Part shown: positions 21,846 through 30,650 of the stretch, in pieces
How positions within the stretch are numbered: position 1 is the stretch's first letter
How the letters are laid out: each line of letters begins with the position of its first letter
Source: Thermoplasmata archaeon
GTDB taxonomy: Archaea; Thermoplasmatota; Thermoplasmata; Thermoplasmatales; Thermoplasmataceae
Assembly: GCA_021793945.1 (NCBI GenBank)
Contig: JAJYRT010000001.1
Span: forward strand, 1 to 40,356
Length of the DNA stretch: 40,356 nucleotides
Direction of reading: 5' to 3'
Notes under the pieces: model-generated
Told to the model about the DNA's origin: nothing
The model's input: only the letters and a program-made list of their open reading frames with translations
Databases searched by the model: none
Translations under genes and position numbers: made by a program

Positions 21846-23055
21846 ATATCTGCCAGTTTGGAGGGCTGGACATGTACACCTGGTGATTAATTCCTACGCG
21901 TGTTGCCATGTCATTCCACAGTGTAAGGTAGTTCTGTATCGTGGAACCGCCGGACAGGGGTTGAACGTTGCTGAATACCTCGAATAAGCTGTTGCCGGGA
22001 TTGATTCTTCCCCAAACAGCATACTGGGGTACCAAACCATCTTCCCAGACATTGAGGGTAAAGACTAACCTGAAGTCTCCGCTATAGTCCCACTCGTTAC
22101 TGAACAGCGTGTTTACGTTCCCCGCTATCGAAAGTGGGCTCGTGGTTCCAACAAGGTCTCCGAAAAGGGATCCAATAACGCCTGCTGCTAAATTCCCCAT
22201 TTCACTAAAAGGGCCAACTCCCACTCCCACAGCCGACCAAACCACTATAGCCATCAGATCCTGAATGATAGATGATATGGTTAAGGTTCCAGTAATGAAA
22301 TTCTTAAAGTTCACGGCATTAACGTAGTTATAGAAGTCAAAGTAGATATTGTAGCTCGTTGCTGAAATTGAAAAGATCCACCACCCCTTGGAAATTGTGA
22401 AAGCGTTCAGCCTAACATATGGGTCAACTGGCGTAAATATACTTCCATGTTTTATCAGGGCGTAAGTAACAGTTACATTTCCTGAAGTGTACCCGTAAGT
22501 AAGCAAGTATGCAGGATTTCCATCATAAGTGGTAGAAGCATTTGAAACAAGCTTGCCTTCCCTGTTCTGCACTATACGACTCGTGTTGACAGGATTACTG
22601 CTTGCTGCACTGTTCAACTCGTATTGAGTTACCATTGAGGCCAGCTTATTGCCAACAGGGTCCATGGATTCGTAGATATCAATTATTGAACTGAGGTTCT
22701 TTTCAGTTAGATTCCTTTCTTCCTGCGGAAGCATACGGTAATTGTGGTTATACCAGTTGATAAAATTGACATTTGATGCATATTCCAAAGCGTCCAGTTT
22801 ATTATGAGATGCGTTTGAACCCCATCTATTATACGCAAAAGACAGTGCAGAGTTTTTCCACATTCCCCTTGAAGATTGTGCATGAATAACGGAAGCATCA
22901 TATGCACTGGTTTGCACTCGATTTGAGGGGACTGTTGCGTGCGAATCAGCATAAGAAGGTTGTAAAGCAAATGAGCATCCAACAATAACCATCAGCATGG
23001 CAATAAATAACGTAAGAATAACTTTCCCGGGCCCGAGCTTTTTATCGGTAACCAT
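21829..23055 (-). CDS. Secreted or membrane-exposed protein A with glycine-rich hydrophobic centre
   Basis: 408 residues. A signal peptide precedes LMVIVGC-SFA, which also fits a lipobox; the mature part is rich in Asn, Ser, Tyr and Trp with several N-glycosylation sequons (NAS, NLT, NTS, NVT). The centre (about 255-320) is hydrophobic and glycine-rich: FITGTLTISSII, VVWSAVGVGVGPF, AAGVIGSLFGDLVG, like membrane-inserting segments. The end is WNDMATRVGINHQVYMSSPPN. ATG 23055 is chosen over ATG 23079 because TATA (23077-23084) is 26 nt upstream. It overlaps gene B. No known family recognised; a bacteriocin-like toxin or a surface protein of the integrated element are both possible. Confidence 0.7.
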   Translation of the reverse strand: MVTDKKLGPGKVILTLFIAMLMVIVGCSFALQPSYADSHATVPSNRVQTSAYDASVIHAQSSRGMWKNSALSFAYNRWGSNASHNKLDALEYASNVNFINWYNHNYRMLPQEERNLTEKNLSSIIDIYESMDPVGNKLASMVTQYELNSAASSNPVNTSRIVQNREGKLVSNASTTYDGNPAYLLTYGYTSGNVTVTYALIKHGSIFTPVDPYVRLNAFTISKGWWIFSISATSYNIYFDFYNYVNAVNFKNFITGTLTISSIIQDLMAIVVWSAVGVGVGPFSEMGNLAAGVIGSLFGDLVGTTSPLSIAGNVNTLFSNEWDYSGDFRLVFTLNVWEDGLVPQYAVWGRINPGNSLFEVFSNVQPLSGGSTIQNYLTLWNDMATRVGINHQVYMSSPPNWQIYAVDV

Positions 23056-23076
23056 AGAACTTCCACAACTGCATGT

Positions 23077-23084
23077 CATATAAA
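23077..23084 (-). promoter_or_regulatory. TATA box for the A-B unit
   Basis: CATATAAA on the plus strand is centred 26 nt before ATG 23055 and overlaps the alternative ATG at 23079, which therefore cannot be the start of a leaderless message. Confidence 0.55.
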
Positions 23085-23174
23085 CCCTTTCACTGTCTCT
23101 GCACTAATTGAACTCTTGCAAGAACCTAACCCTTTCCTTTACCCTTATCTACCGTATCAATATGACAATGAAAT

Positions 23175-23399
23175 ATGGATAGTGAGTTATCAAGACAAGT
23201 TGTCGGTTACGCAAGGGTATCAACCAGGGAACAGGACCTGACATCCCAGGTTGAAAGGATCCAGAAATACATCTCAGATTATGGCCTTATTCCTGCCATT
23301 GAGGGTGCAATATTCCAGGAGAAGATGTCAGGAGCATCCAATTCAAGGCCGGAAAGGGCAAGGATACTCAAGCTGGCAGAACAGGGGCAAGGCGTGTAA
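23175..23399 (+). pseudogene. N-terminal fragment of a serine recombinase/resolvase
   Basis: 74 codons: VVGYARVSTREQDLTSQVER with the catalytic Ser16, then FQEKMSGASNSRPERARIL. This is the first half of a resolvase-type catalytic domain. It stops at TAA 23397-23399, before the second set of catalytic arginines and the DNA-binding domain; other frames downstream do not continue it. There is no MerR-like N-terminal domain as in IS607 recombinases. It is either a 3' deletion remnant or a short derivative. It lies inside the island between gene A and the integrase N-terminal piece. Confidence 0.7.
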
Positions 23400-23693
23400 G
23401 AGACGTAAGGAATACTTTCTATATAGCTATGTTATACGTAGCTACTAGAAACAAATGATTTGATGAAATTAAAATTCCATCATTCAGATAAAACCATGAT
23501 TTTGATATCTTTTTGTTTGTCACTATGCGCATAATGACACACCAAAAGAGGGTCTGTTTATTCATAGACAGCGAGCTTGCAGATAGGGCTAGAGCTTTCG
23601 GGCTTAATCTTTCCAGGTTCGTGACATCTTGCCTGAAAGTCTGGAGCGAAAACCCATCGTTTCTTTTGCATACAGAATTAGAAATATTCAGTA

Positions 23694-23767
23694 AGCCGCC
23701 GACGGGATTCGGACCCGCGACCTCGTGCTTACCAAGCACGCGCTCTACTAGGCTGAGCTACGGCGGC
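23694..23767 (-). tRNA. tRNA-Thr (anticodon GGU)
   Basis: On the minus strand the 7-bp acceptor stem GCCGCCG/CGGCGGC closes perfectly, followed by discriminator U73, usual for archaeal tRNA-Thr. The D arm is GCTCAGCCTAGTAGAGC, the anticodon stem CGTGC/GCACG with loop TTGGTAA (GGU), and the T arm GCGGG-TCCGAAT-CCCGT. There is no intron and no encoded CCA. The gene is intact although it serves as an integration site, as expected when the element restores the 3' half. Confidence 0.95.
23695..23740. other. Probable attachment site (tRNA-Thr 3' half)
   Basis: The T arm and anticodon arm of tRNA-Thr are the stretch overlapped by int(N), which in SSV-type elements is the recombination core. The second att copy, expected just before int(C) near 20336, is not present there; the hicB promoter repeat occupies that place. 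The assignment follows from the int(N)/tRNA geometry, not from a visible att pair, and the right-hand limit is approximate. Confidence 0.45.
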
Positions 23768-23897
23768 AATGAGCATGTGAAAGCTACAACGTATTTAATT
23801 CCTTTCCGCATTCGGCAGGAATGGGTGCACAAAGCCCTCTTCCCTATTTTTCAAAACCATCGGTAAAGTCTAATATCAACCATCAATATGATCCATA

Positions 23898-26009
23898 ATG
23901 ATCTCCATAGGAGAAGAGGAAGCCGATCTGATCAAGCAGCACTGGTCTGACTTTTTCAGCAAGTACAACTACAGGACGGCTATAAATTTCCTCAGCACGC
24001 AGTACCCAGACGAAAAATCCCTGAAAATCTCCTTCAAGGATCTCTACGACTTTGACTCTGAAGTCCCATTATTCTCTTCCAACATACTCCAATCACCGGA
24101 GCTGTATCTGGGCATAGGCGAAAGCCTGGTCTCCGAGAATATGCCCCAGAAGAGGGTCGCGGATTCGAGGAGGGTGAATATCCGTCTCACCGATCTGCCT
24201 GGCAAAGGGGTTAAGACCGAGATAAGAAACATAAGGAGCTATCACGTTGGCACCCTCATTAGCGTCAATGGAATAATCAGGAAGAATACGGAGGTCCTTC
24301 CGAGGCTGCAGAACGCTGCCTTCGAATGCCAGGTGTGCGGCACGATAAATTACGTGAAGCAGGAGCGGGGAAGGCAGGACGAGCCTGTCAGGTGCCGGAA
24401 CGAGGAGTGCAACCTTGACAGGACTAAAACGCGCTTCAAGCTTATCACCGGGGAGTCCGAATTCGTGGATGTGGAGAAGATAGAGATACAGGAAAACCCG
24501 GAGACACTGGATGGAGGTGCACAGCCGCAGCGTATAACCGTAATCCTGGAGGACGATCTGACCGGCCGCATCTTTCCCGGTGACAGGGTCATCATAGATG
24601 GAATCCTCAAGGCTGAACAGAAGAGGGCTGGAACTATACTTCTCACAGAGTTCAATGTATATCTTTACACCATAAACTACCGAAAGGAAGCGAAGGAAGT
24701 TGAAAATATCCACATAACCGAGGAGGACGAGGAAGCCATAGTTGAGCTCTCCAAGGAGCCAAATATCATAGAAAAGTTTGCCAGTTCAATCGCGCCGACA
24801 ATCTTCGGGCTTGAGATGGTCAAGACCAGCCTTGTCCTCCAGATGTTCGGCGGGGTGAGGAAGACAATGAGGGATGGCACCACCATAAGGGGTGACATAC
24901 ACATCCTCATGGTCGGAGACCCCGGTACCGCCAAATCACAGCTTTTGAGGTACATGACTGAAATATCTCCGCGAGGAGTATTTGCCTTTGGCCGGGGATC
25001 GAGCGCTGCTGGCCTGACTGCGGCTGCCGTAAGGGATGACTTTGGCGAGGGAAGATGGACCCTCGAGGCAGGTGCGCTGGTTCTTGCGGATAACGGATTT
25101 GTAGCTATCGATGAGCTGGACAAGATGGATGACCGGGATACTGCCGCAATGCATGAAGCCATGGAGCAGCAGACCGTGACAATATCAAAAGCCGGCATCA
25201 TGGCCACGCTAAAGTCCAGGTGTTCCATACTCGGGGCGGCAAACCCAAAATTCGGAAGATATGACCAGAACAAGACCATCGTTGACCAGATAGACTTTCC
25301 TCCGCCCCTGCTGTCCAGGTTCGACGTGATTTTCAAGATGGTGGATGTGCCTGAAAGAAACAACGACTCCCGGCTGGCCGAGCACATCCTCAAGGCGCAC
25401 CGGGTGGGCGAGATTTTCCGGAGCCTTGAGCAGAATGAACTCTCTGACGTCGAGATCCCGGAGGAGAAGGGATTCAAGCCGCCCATAGAGAAGGAGATGA
25501 TAAGGAAATATGTTTCATACGCCAAGAGCCGCATATTCCCCAGGCTTTCCGATGAAGCGATAAGCCTGCTGAAAGACGAGTACGTCACCACGAGGAATAC
25601 GGGGACCGATTCTATTCCCATAACTGCGAGGCAGCTGGAGAGCACAATCAGGCTTGCAGAGGCAGCCGCAAAGGCAAGGCTCTCAGCAATCGTATCATAC
25701 AACGATGCGCTTCTGGCAAAGAAAATTGTGGACTACTACCTCAGGGATGTCTCCACAAGCAATGGGGAGCTGAACATTGACATACTCTATACCGGCATGA
25801 GCTCAAAGCAGAGGAATGAAGCAGAAAAGGTCCTGGATATAATAAAGGAGCTGAAGGACGAGAAGAAGGTTGCCGATATTGAGGAAGTGATCAGGGTGGC
25901 CATTGCCAGGGGAATAACCAAGGAGAACGTGGAGACCGCCATCACCAAGCTGAAGAACCAGGGACAGATATACGAACCGGGATACGGAAAGATTGGTGTG
26001 ATAAAATGA
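23898..26009 (+). CDS. mcm: Replicative DNA helicase MCM
   Basis: A 703-residue AAA+ helicase forming the hexamer that unwinds DNA at the fork. The N-terminal domain has a zinc site C144-x2-C147...C166-x4-C171 and an OB fold. The core has Walker A GDPGTAKS (340-347), Walker B AIDE (403-406), sensor 1 GAANP (446-450) and the arginine finger LLSRFD (R474). A winged-helix domain ends the protein (about 625-703). A TATA element at 23869-23877 is 25 nt before the ATG. The stop overlaps the DUF424 gene by 4 nt. No intein. Confidence 0.97.
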   Translation: MISIGEEEADLIKQHWSDFFSKYNYRTAINFLSTQYPDEKSLKISFKDLYDFDSEVPLFSSNILQSPELYLGIGESLVSENMPQKRVADSRRVNIRLTDLPGKGVKTEIRNIRSYHVGTLISVNGIIRKNTEVLPRLQNAAFECQVCGTINYVKQERGRQDEPVRCRNEECNLDRTKTRFKLITGESEFVDVEKIEIQENPETLDGGAQPQRITVILEDDLTGRIFPGDRVIIDGILKAEQKRAGTILLTEFNVYLYTINYRKEAKEVENIHITEEDEEAIVELSKEPNIIEKFASSIAPTIFGLEMVKTSLVLQMFGGVRKTMRDGTTIRGDIHILMVGDPGTAKSQLLRYMTEISPRGVFAFGRGSSAAGLTAAAVRDDFGEGRWTLEAGALVLADNGFVAIDELDKMDDRDTAAMHEAMEQQTVTISKAGIMATLKSRCSILGAANPKFGRYDQNKTIVDQIDFPPPLLSRFDVIFKMVDVPERNNDSRLAEHILKAHRVGEIFRSLEQNELSDVEIPEEKGFKPPIEKEMIRKYVSYAKSRIFPRLSDEAISLLKDEYVTTRNTGTDSIPITARQLESTIRLAEAAAKARLSAIVSYNDALLAKKIVDYYLRDVSTSNGELNIDILYTGMSSKQRNEAEKVLDIIKELKDEKKVADIEEVIRVAIARGITKENVETAITKLKNQGQIYEPGYGKIGVIK

Positions 26010-26314
26010 GCGGCCCTGCAGTGATGAGGATTATTAAGGCACAGGGCGAGATACTGCTCTCCGCGGCGGATCATGACCTCCTCAACACCCATCTCAGGGA
26101 AGGGATCCTTCACCTCCATGTATCTGAGGATTTCTACGGCAATGTCAAGGTTCCTGACGAGACCATCCGGTCTTCCCTTGAACTCTGCACCATCGCAAAT
26201 CTTGTAGGCAAGCACGTTGTGGCAATCGCCATCGACATGGATCTGGTCTCATCCGACAATGTCATGTACATACAGGGAGTGCCGCATGCCCAGCTTGCCA
26301 AGATTATCAATTAG
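26006..26314 (+). CDS. DUF424 family protein
   Basis: A 102-residue archaeal protein of unknown function. Family traits are the start MRIIKAQGEILLSAADHDLL, the central LREGILHLHVSEDFYG and the end VMYIQGVPHAQLAKI. DUF424 genes are widespread in Euryarchaeota and are often found near translation or replication genes. Here the start overlaps the MCM stop (ATGA), so it is made together with the helicase. ATG 26006 gives a six-residue extension; ATG 26024 (MRIIKA) is the alternative. Confidence 0.85.
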   Translation: MSGPAVMRIIKAQGEILLSAADHDLLNTHLREGILHLHVSEDFYGNVKVPDETIRSSLELCTIANLVGKHVVAIAIDMDLVSSDNVMYIQGVPHAQLAKIIN

Positions 26315-26345
26315 GTTTATTCACAACGGTAAAATTATCTGATCA

Positions 26346-27011
26346 ATGGAAGAGGCCGTAAGGGGAGTATTTGAATCCATACAGGATAAGTACGATTTTC
26401 TGGACTCCATGATAAGCTTCGGCCTTGATCAGTCATGGCGCAGGAAAATGATACAGCTTATGTCACTGCAGCGGGGAATGGACATACTCGACTGCGGGGC
26501 GGGCACGGGAAAACTGACAATGCTGGTGAAGAAGAGCTGCGAAAGCTGTTCCATCACATCTCTTGATATCACCGAGAAAATGTTCCGGAAGTCACTGCTT
26601 TCGGAGACAAGGTTCATAGTGGGAAGCGCTGAGAGGCTCCCGTTTGAGGACTCATCCATGGACAGGGTCGCGTCAGCCTTCCTGACCAGGAATCTCTCCA
26701 GCCAGGAGAATTATTTCAGGGAATCCTTCAGGGTGCTTAGGAAGGGCGGGCTGTTCATAAACATGGATATATACAGGCCCTCAATGCCGGTATACAGGGA
26801 GCTGTTTTCGCTTTACTTCTACCATATTGTCCCATTTGTCGGGGACAGGGTAACAAGGTCAAGATCTTATTCATACCTTGCAGGCTCAGTCATCCGCTTC
26901 AAGACAGTTGACGAAATCTCATCGCTTCTCTCAGTTTCCGGCTTCAGGGTGGAGAGGGTTCTCAGGCTGATGATGGGCACTGTGGTCATCCACGTAGCCA
27001 TGAAGATATAA
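26346..27011 (+). CDS. UbiE/MenG-like SAM-dependent methyltransferase
   Basis: 221 residues with a class I methyltransferase fold. The N-terminal segment YDFLDSMISFGLDQSWRRKM is the UbiE/MenG signature, followed by SAM motif I DCGAGTGK and the RVLRKGGLFINMD block. These enzymes C-methylate demethylmenaquinone or related quinones. Thermoplasma species make menaquinone and the methylated thermoplasmaquinone, so a step in that pathway fits. It has its own TATA-like TTTATT about 27 nt upstream. Other small-molecule methyltransferases share the fold, so the substrate is not certain. Confidence 0.8.
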   Translation: MEEAVRGVFESIQDKYDFLDSMISFGLDQSWRRKMIQLMSLQRGMDILDCGAGTGKLTMLVKKSCESCSITSLDITEKMFRKSLLSETRFIVGSAERLPFEDSSMDRVASAFLTRNLSSQENYFRESFRVLRKGGLFINMDIYRPSMPVYRELFSLYFYHIVPFVGDRVTRSRSYSYLAGSVIRFKTVDEISSLLSVSGFRVERVLRLMMGTVVIHVAMKI

Positions 27012-27042
27012 ATTCTATATACCCATATAATAAGCATAAATG

Positions 27043-27050
27043 TTTATATA
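27043..27050 (+). promoter_or_regulatory. TATA box of the trp operon
   Basis: TTTATATA is centred 26 nt before ATG 27073 inside an extended A/T-rich region (27012-27056). No leader peptide or attenuator fits in this space, so any tryptophan control must act at the promoter. I see no clear dyad to name as an operator. Confidence 0.6.
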
Positions 27051-27072
27051 ATATGCATCACTGCAAAGAATA

Positions 27073-28326
27073 ATGCTAACTACTGATAAGATGGACATAA
27101 TTCCGGAGAAATGGTACAATATCATTCCGGATCTTCCAGAACCTCTCTCGCCACCGAGAGACAATAACCGTGATTCCTCTTCAATAGACCTGCTTAACCG
27201 CATCATACCAAAAGAAGTGTTGAGGCAGGAGTTCACTGTCAGGCGCTTTGAACCAATCCCGCAGGAGGTCATTGAGGGATACGAGCAGATAGGCAGACCA
27301 ACACCCCTTATCCGGGCAAGGAACATGGAACGGGCACTGAACTATGAAGGGAAGATTTTCCTGAAATTTGAGGGAGCCACGGTAACAGGTTCGCACAAGA
27401 TAAACACCGCCCTTCCGCAGGCGTATTACGCAAATAACGAGGGGGTAAGCAGCGTCGTTACGGAAACAGGTGCCGGCCAGTGGGGAACAGCCACAGCCCT
27501 GGCCTCCTCCCTGTATGGGATGAAATCAAAGATATTCATGGTAAGGACAAGTTACGATCAGAAACCGCTGCGTAAGCAGATCATGTCCCTGTACGGGGCG
27601 GATGTATCTGCCAGCCCCTCCAACGAGACGGAATTCGGGGGGAGGATCCTGTCATCCAATCCCCGGCATCTTGGGACACTGGGCATCGCCATCAGTGAAG
27701 CGGTTGAGTATGCACTGAAGAACGACGCCAGATACATGCTCGGCAGCGTGATGAATTCGGTCGTTACGCACCAGAGCGTCATAGGGCTGGAGACGAGAAA
27801 ACAGCTTGAGATAGCGGGGGAATACCCCGATGCAATGATCGGTTGTGTGGGTGGCGGAAGCAACTTTTCAGGTTTCACATTTCCGTTCATGCAAGACGGC
27901 GACGGCATTGAATACATAGCATCAACAGCGGAGGAGGTGCCGAAATTCACACATGGCACCTACAAGTACGATTTTATCGACACCGCCGGCATACTGCCCT
28001 CGCTCAGGATGTATTCCCTTGGCGCAGACTTTGTCCCGCCCGGAATATACGCTGGCGGGCTAAGGTATCATGGCGCTGCACCCACTCTTTCCATGCTCAT
28101 AAAACTCGGGAAGATCAGGGCAGAGGACGTATCGCAGGCTGAGGTCATTGACGCGCTCAGGTTCTTTGCAAACCACCAGGGGATCGTCGCGGCACCGGAA
28201 TCCGGGCATGCAATCGCATCTGCCATGAGATACGCAAAGCTCCACAGGACTGAAAAGAAGACCATTGTTGTCAACATAAGCGGGCATGGACTGATGGACA
28301 TGAAGATATTTAATGGTGAAAAGTAG
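27073..28326 (+). CDS. trpB: Tryptophan synthase beta subunit, TrpB2 type
   Basis: 417 residues, PLP-dependent, joining indole and serine to give tryptophan. The N-terminal extension [16 protein letters not shown] marks the TrpB2 group rather than the classical TrpB1. The PLP lysine is K109 in GSHKINTA; the phosphate-binding loop is [14 protein letters not shown] is the catalytic loop. It is the only beta subunit in this operon and sits directly before trpA, as in archaea whose TrpB2a has taken over the TrpA partnership. Abuts trpA without spacing. Confidence 0.95.
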   Translation: MLTTDKMDIIPEKWYNIIPDLPEPLSPPRDNNRDSSSIDLLNRIIPKEVLRQEFTVRRFEPIPQEVIEGYEQIGRPTPLIRARNMERALNYEGKIFLKFEGATVTGSHKINTALPQAYYANNEGVSSVVTETGAGQWGTATALASSLYGMKSKIFMVRTSYDQKPLRKQIMSLYGADVSASPSNETEFGGRILSSNPRHLGTLGIAISEAVEYALKNDARYMLGSVMNSVVTHQSVIGLETRKQLEIAGEYPDAMIGCVGGGSNFSGFTFPFMQDGDGIEYIASTAEEVPKFTHGTYKYDFIDTAGILPSLRMYSLGADFVPPGIYAGGLRYHGAAPTLSMLIKLGKIRAEDVSQAEVIDALRFFANHQGIVAAPESGHAIASAMRYAKLHRTEKKTIVVNISGHGLMDMKIFNGEK

Positions 28327-29061
28327 ATGTCAAGGTTGATCCTGTACTTCACTGTTGGGTACCCGGACAGGGTTACATTCGGGAATTTTGTCTCTTCCCT
28401 TTCCAGTGATTCTGTGGATTACGTTGAATTTGGCTTTCCCTCACGGGATCCGAAATATGACGGCCCGCTTATCAGGAAGACGCACAGCATCGCGGAATAT
28501 GACGGAAATGGCGATTACTCATCAGTTTTCAGGCACATAATAGACGCGGGCATCAGGGCATATTCACTGGCTTACGTATCTGACATAATCGATGACTTCA
28601 GCGGCAGTATATCATTCCTGAAGGACACAGGTTTCTCCGGGATACTCATGCCCGACCTTCTGATCGATTATTTCAGCAGGAGCGATGAACTCATTTCAAG
28701 GGTTCATGAAGCAGGCCTGGAGGTCATTCCCTTCTTCAACCCGTCGACCCCCGACAGGGTCATAATGAAGGTTGCGGGAATGACGCATTCGTGGGTGTAT
28801 TACGGAGTCCAGCCATCCACTGGGATAGTGATGCCAATGGACATGAAGGAAGTTGTTGACAGGATCAGGACGCTGCTCCCGGACCGTGAGATAAACTTTG
28901 GCTTTGGGATCAGGAGCATTGCGCAGGCAAGCGAAATAATACATGAGGGAGGGGATGGCGTGGCTATAGGGTCAGCAATCATCAGCATGCTAAAAAGCAG
29001 GGACATCAAGGGCTTTTCAGAATATGTATCAAGCCTGAGGGGGGCTGTGGATGCAAACTGA
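28327..29061 (+). CDS. trpA: Tryptophan synthase alpha subunit
   Basis: A 244-residue TIM barrel that cleaves indole-3-glycerol phosphate to indole. The catalytic pair is present: E34 in YVEFGFPS and D45 in KYDGP, eleven residues apart as in Salmonella (E49, D60). The phosphate-binding GFGIRS and the second phosphate loop DGVAIGSAI are clear. It is slightly shorter than bacterial TrpA. Its start codon directly follows the trpB stop, and its end overlaps trpD by 11 nt. Confidence 0.95.
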   Translation: MSRLILYFTVGYPDRVTFGNFVSSLSSDSVDYVEFGFPSRDPKYDGPLIRKTHSIAEYDGNGDYSSVFRHIIDAGIRAYSLAYVSDIIDDFSGSISFLKDTGFSGILMPDLLIDYFSRSDELISRVHEAGLEVIPFFNPSTPDRVIMKVAGMTHSWVYYGVQPSTGIVMPMDMKEVVDRIRTLLPDREINFGFGIRSIAQASEIIHEGGDGVAIGSAIISMLKSRDIKGFSEYVSSLRGAVDAN

Positions 29062-30034
29062 TTACGGCAGCGTAGATCACAGCAGAGATCCGGAACATGA
29101 AGCACTCATGATGATGGAGCACCTCCTTTCCCCTGAGGCAACAGAGGACGAAAGGGACGCATTCCTCAGGCATACGGCTGACAACCCGTCTTCTGCAGAG
29201 GAAGTCTCAGGGTTTTCCCGCGCAATAAGGTCAAGGTCCAGCCTGTCCAGGATACCCGGCCTGCTGGACATTGTGGGCACCGGTGGGGACGGAAAGAACA
29301 CGGTAAATGTCAGCACTGCCTCGGCAATTGCAGCTTCCGCCCTGGGAATAAGGGTTGCGAAACATGGAAACAGAGGAATAACGAGCAGTCATGGAAGCGC
29401 TGATTTCATGAGATACATCGGCTATGAAATGGCATTCACGCCGGATGAAGCCAGAAAGCGGCTGGACAGGGACGGTTTCCTCTACCTCCTTGCACCGCAG
29501 TTCAACAGTGCGTTCGCAGCCTTCACTGCCGCAAGGAAGAGGATAGGGAGACGAACGGTCTTCAACATAATGGGGCCGCTAACCAATCCCGTTGACCCTG
29601 ACTTCATGATACTCGGGTCATTCAACGTGGAAACAGCAGAAATCTATGCGAAAGTGCTTTCACTTCGATCAAAGGCCGGCGTGTGCTTTTCTTCGGCAGC
29701 AGGAATGGATGAGATTTCCCCGGCTGGAGATACCGCCATGTTTTACGTCAGGGGTGGCAGGATATCCAGATCAGTGGTCAGGGGTGAATCCATCACCGGT
29801 GAACCCGCTGATCTTGTGGCCATAACGGAGGCTGATCCGCAGAGATGCTTCCAGAAAACCATGGACGGGTTGATCGGAAGGAACAGGCGTGTGGCGCAAT
29901 TCATAGCCCTGAACACTGCGCCAGCGTTGATCCTGCATGGCAGGGCGAGTGACATGCAGAATGCGTACGACGCAGTAATGCAGGCCATTGAATCAGGCAG
30001 GGTTGCGGAACAGGCAAAAAGGATAGTGGGGTGA
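29051..30034 (+). CDS. trpD: Anthranilate phosphoribosyltransferase
   Basis: 327 residues; transfers phosphoribose from PRPP to anthranilate. The PRPP/metal motif GTGGDG is at 76-81, followed by NVST and KHGNRGITSSHGSADFM. NIMGPLTNP is the second conserved block. The acidic N-terminus is a little longer than usual before the helical domain. Overlaps trpA by 11 nt and precedes trpF by 4 nt. Confidence 0.95.
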   Translation: MQTDYGSVDHSRDPEHEALMMMEHLLSPEATEDERDAFLRHTADNPSSAEEVSGFSRAIRSRSSLSRIPGLLDIVGTGGDGKNTVNVSTASAIAASALGIRVAKHGNRGITSSHGSADFMRYIGYEMAFTPDEARKRLDRDGFLYLLAPQFNSAFAAFTAARKRIGRRTVFNIMGPLTNPVDPDFMILGSFNVETAEIYAKVLSLRSKAGVCFSSAAGMDEISPAGDTAMFYVRGGRISRSVVRGESITGEPADLVAITEADPQRCFQKTMDGLIGRNRRVAQFIALNTAPALILHGRASDMQNAYDAVMQAIESGRVAEQAKRIVG

Positions 30035-30038
30035 TCAC

Positions 30039-30650
30039 ATGCCCACCGGAAAATCAGGAGTCATGGTAAAGGTCTGCGGCATTACCCGTGAGGAGGATGC
30101 GCTACTTGCCAGGGATCTGGGGGCAGATATCATAGGGCTCGTGTTTGCCAGGAGTTCACCAAGAATGGCAGAAAAGGCGCTCATATCGAGGATAAGGGAT
30201 CATTCCATTCCCGTTGCCGGGGTTTACACCTCCATGGAAGACATTATCTCTAACCATGGCGAGGAGGACTATGTGCAGATGCATTTCATGCACAGCTTTT
30301 CCGATATAGCAAGGGTGAGAGAAGAAACGGGCGCAAGGGTGATTTCAGTGATCAGCTTCGAAACTCCCGAACAGACCAAGAGGCTTATAAGGGAGTACAG
30401 GGAAGCAGGCAGTGATATAATACTGGTGGAGAGCAGCACAGGGATAACTGGCATCCTCGACTCGCTCAGCCAGATCGTGAAATCTCACGAGATCGGTGTA
30501 TCCGGGAAGATATCGGTAAGCAATATCAGAACGGTTATGGGCGCAAACCCCGCAGTGGTTGACCTGAGCAGTTCCATTGAAAGATCGCCCGGAATCAAGG
30601 ACGCTGAAAAGCTTTCCGCCTTCTTCTCGGAGTTGAGGAGGTACTCATGA
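30039..30650 (+). CDS. trpF: Phosphoribosylanthranilate isomerase
   Basis: A 203-residue TIM barrel performing the Amadori rearrangement of phosphoribosylanthranilate. The catalytic Cys is C13 in VKVCGITREED; GLVFARSSPR follows as the second strand-loop. Near the C-terminus VVDLSSSIERSPGIKD supplies the catalytic Asp and phosphate contacts, with Leu-Ser in place of the usual V/L-S-S-G-V-E. The stop overlaps trpE by 4 nt. Confidence 0.93.
   Translation: MPTGKSGVMVKVCGITREEDALLARDLGADIIGLVFARSSPRMAEKALISRIRDHSIPVAGVYTSMEDIISNHGEEDYVQMHFMHSFSDIARVREETGARVISVISFETPEQTKRLIREYREAGSDIILVESSTGITGILDSLSQIVKSHEIGVSGKISVSNIRTVMGANPAVVDLSSSIERSPGIKDAEKLSAFFSELRRYS

Larger units (their letters stand above)
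23525..23866 (+). pseudogene. N-terminal fragment of an SSV-type integrase, int(N), running through tRNA-Thr
   Basis: The frame starts MRIMTHQKRVCLFIDSELAD, then RARAFGLNLSRFVTSCLK, a short ribbon-helix-helix/CcdA-like domain found at the start of many archaeal integrases. It then runs antisense through the tRNA gene as PPTGFGPATSCLPSTRSTRL. SSV-type integrases carry the attachment site inside their own gene; on integration the gene splits, leaving int(N) overlapping the 3' half of the target tRNA. That is exactly the geometry here. The codons after about 23767 are chromosomal. ATG 23534 is an alternative start. It can no longer make a full integrase. Confidence 0.75.

Noticed and set aside
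23740..23866. Continuation of the int(N) frame past the tRNA as a true protein end
   Set aside because: In an integrated element the bases beyond the tRNA are host chromosome. This part is an accidental open frame, including the antisense tRNA translation.
27012..27072. Trp leader peptide or attenuator before trpB
   Set aside because: The space between TATA box and ATG leaves no room for a leader transcript, and no Trp-rich short frame is present.
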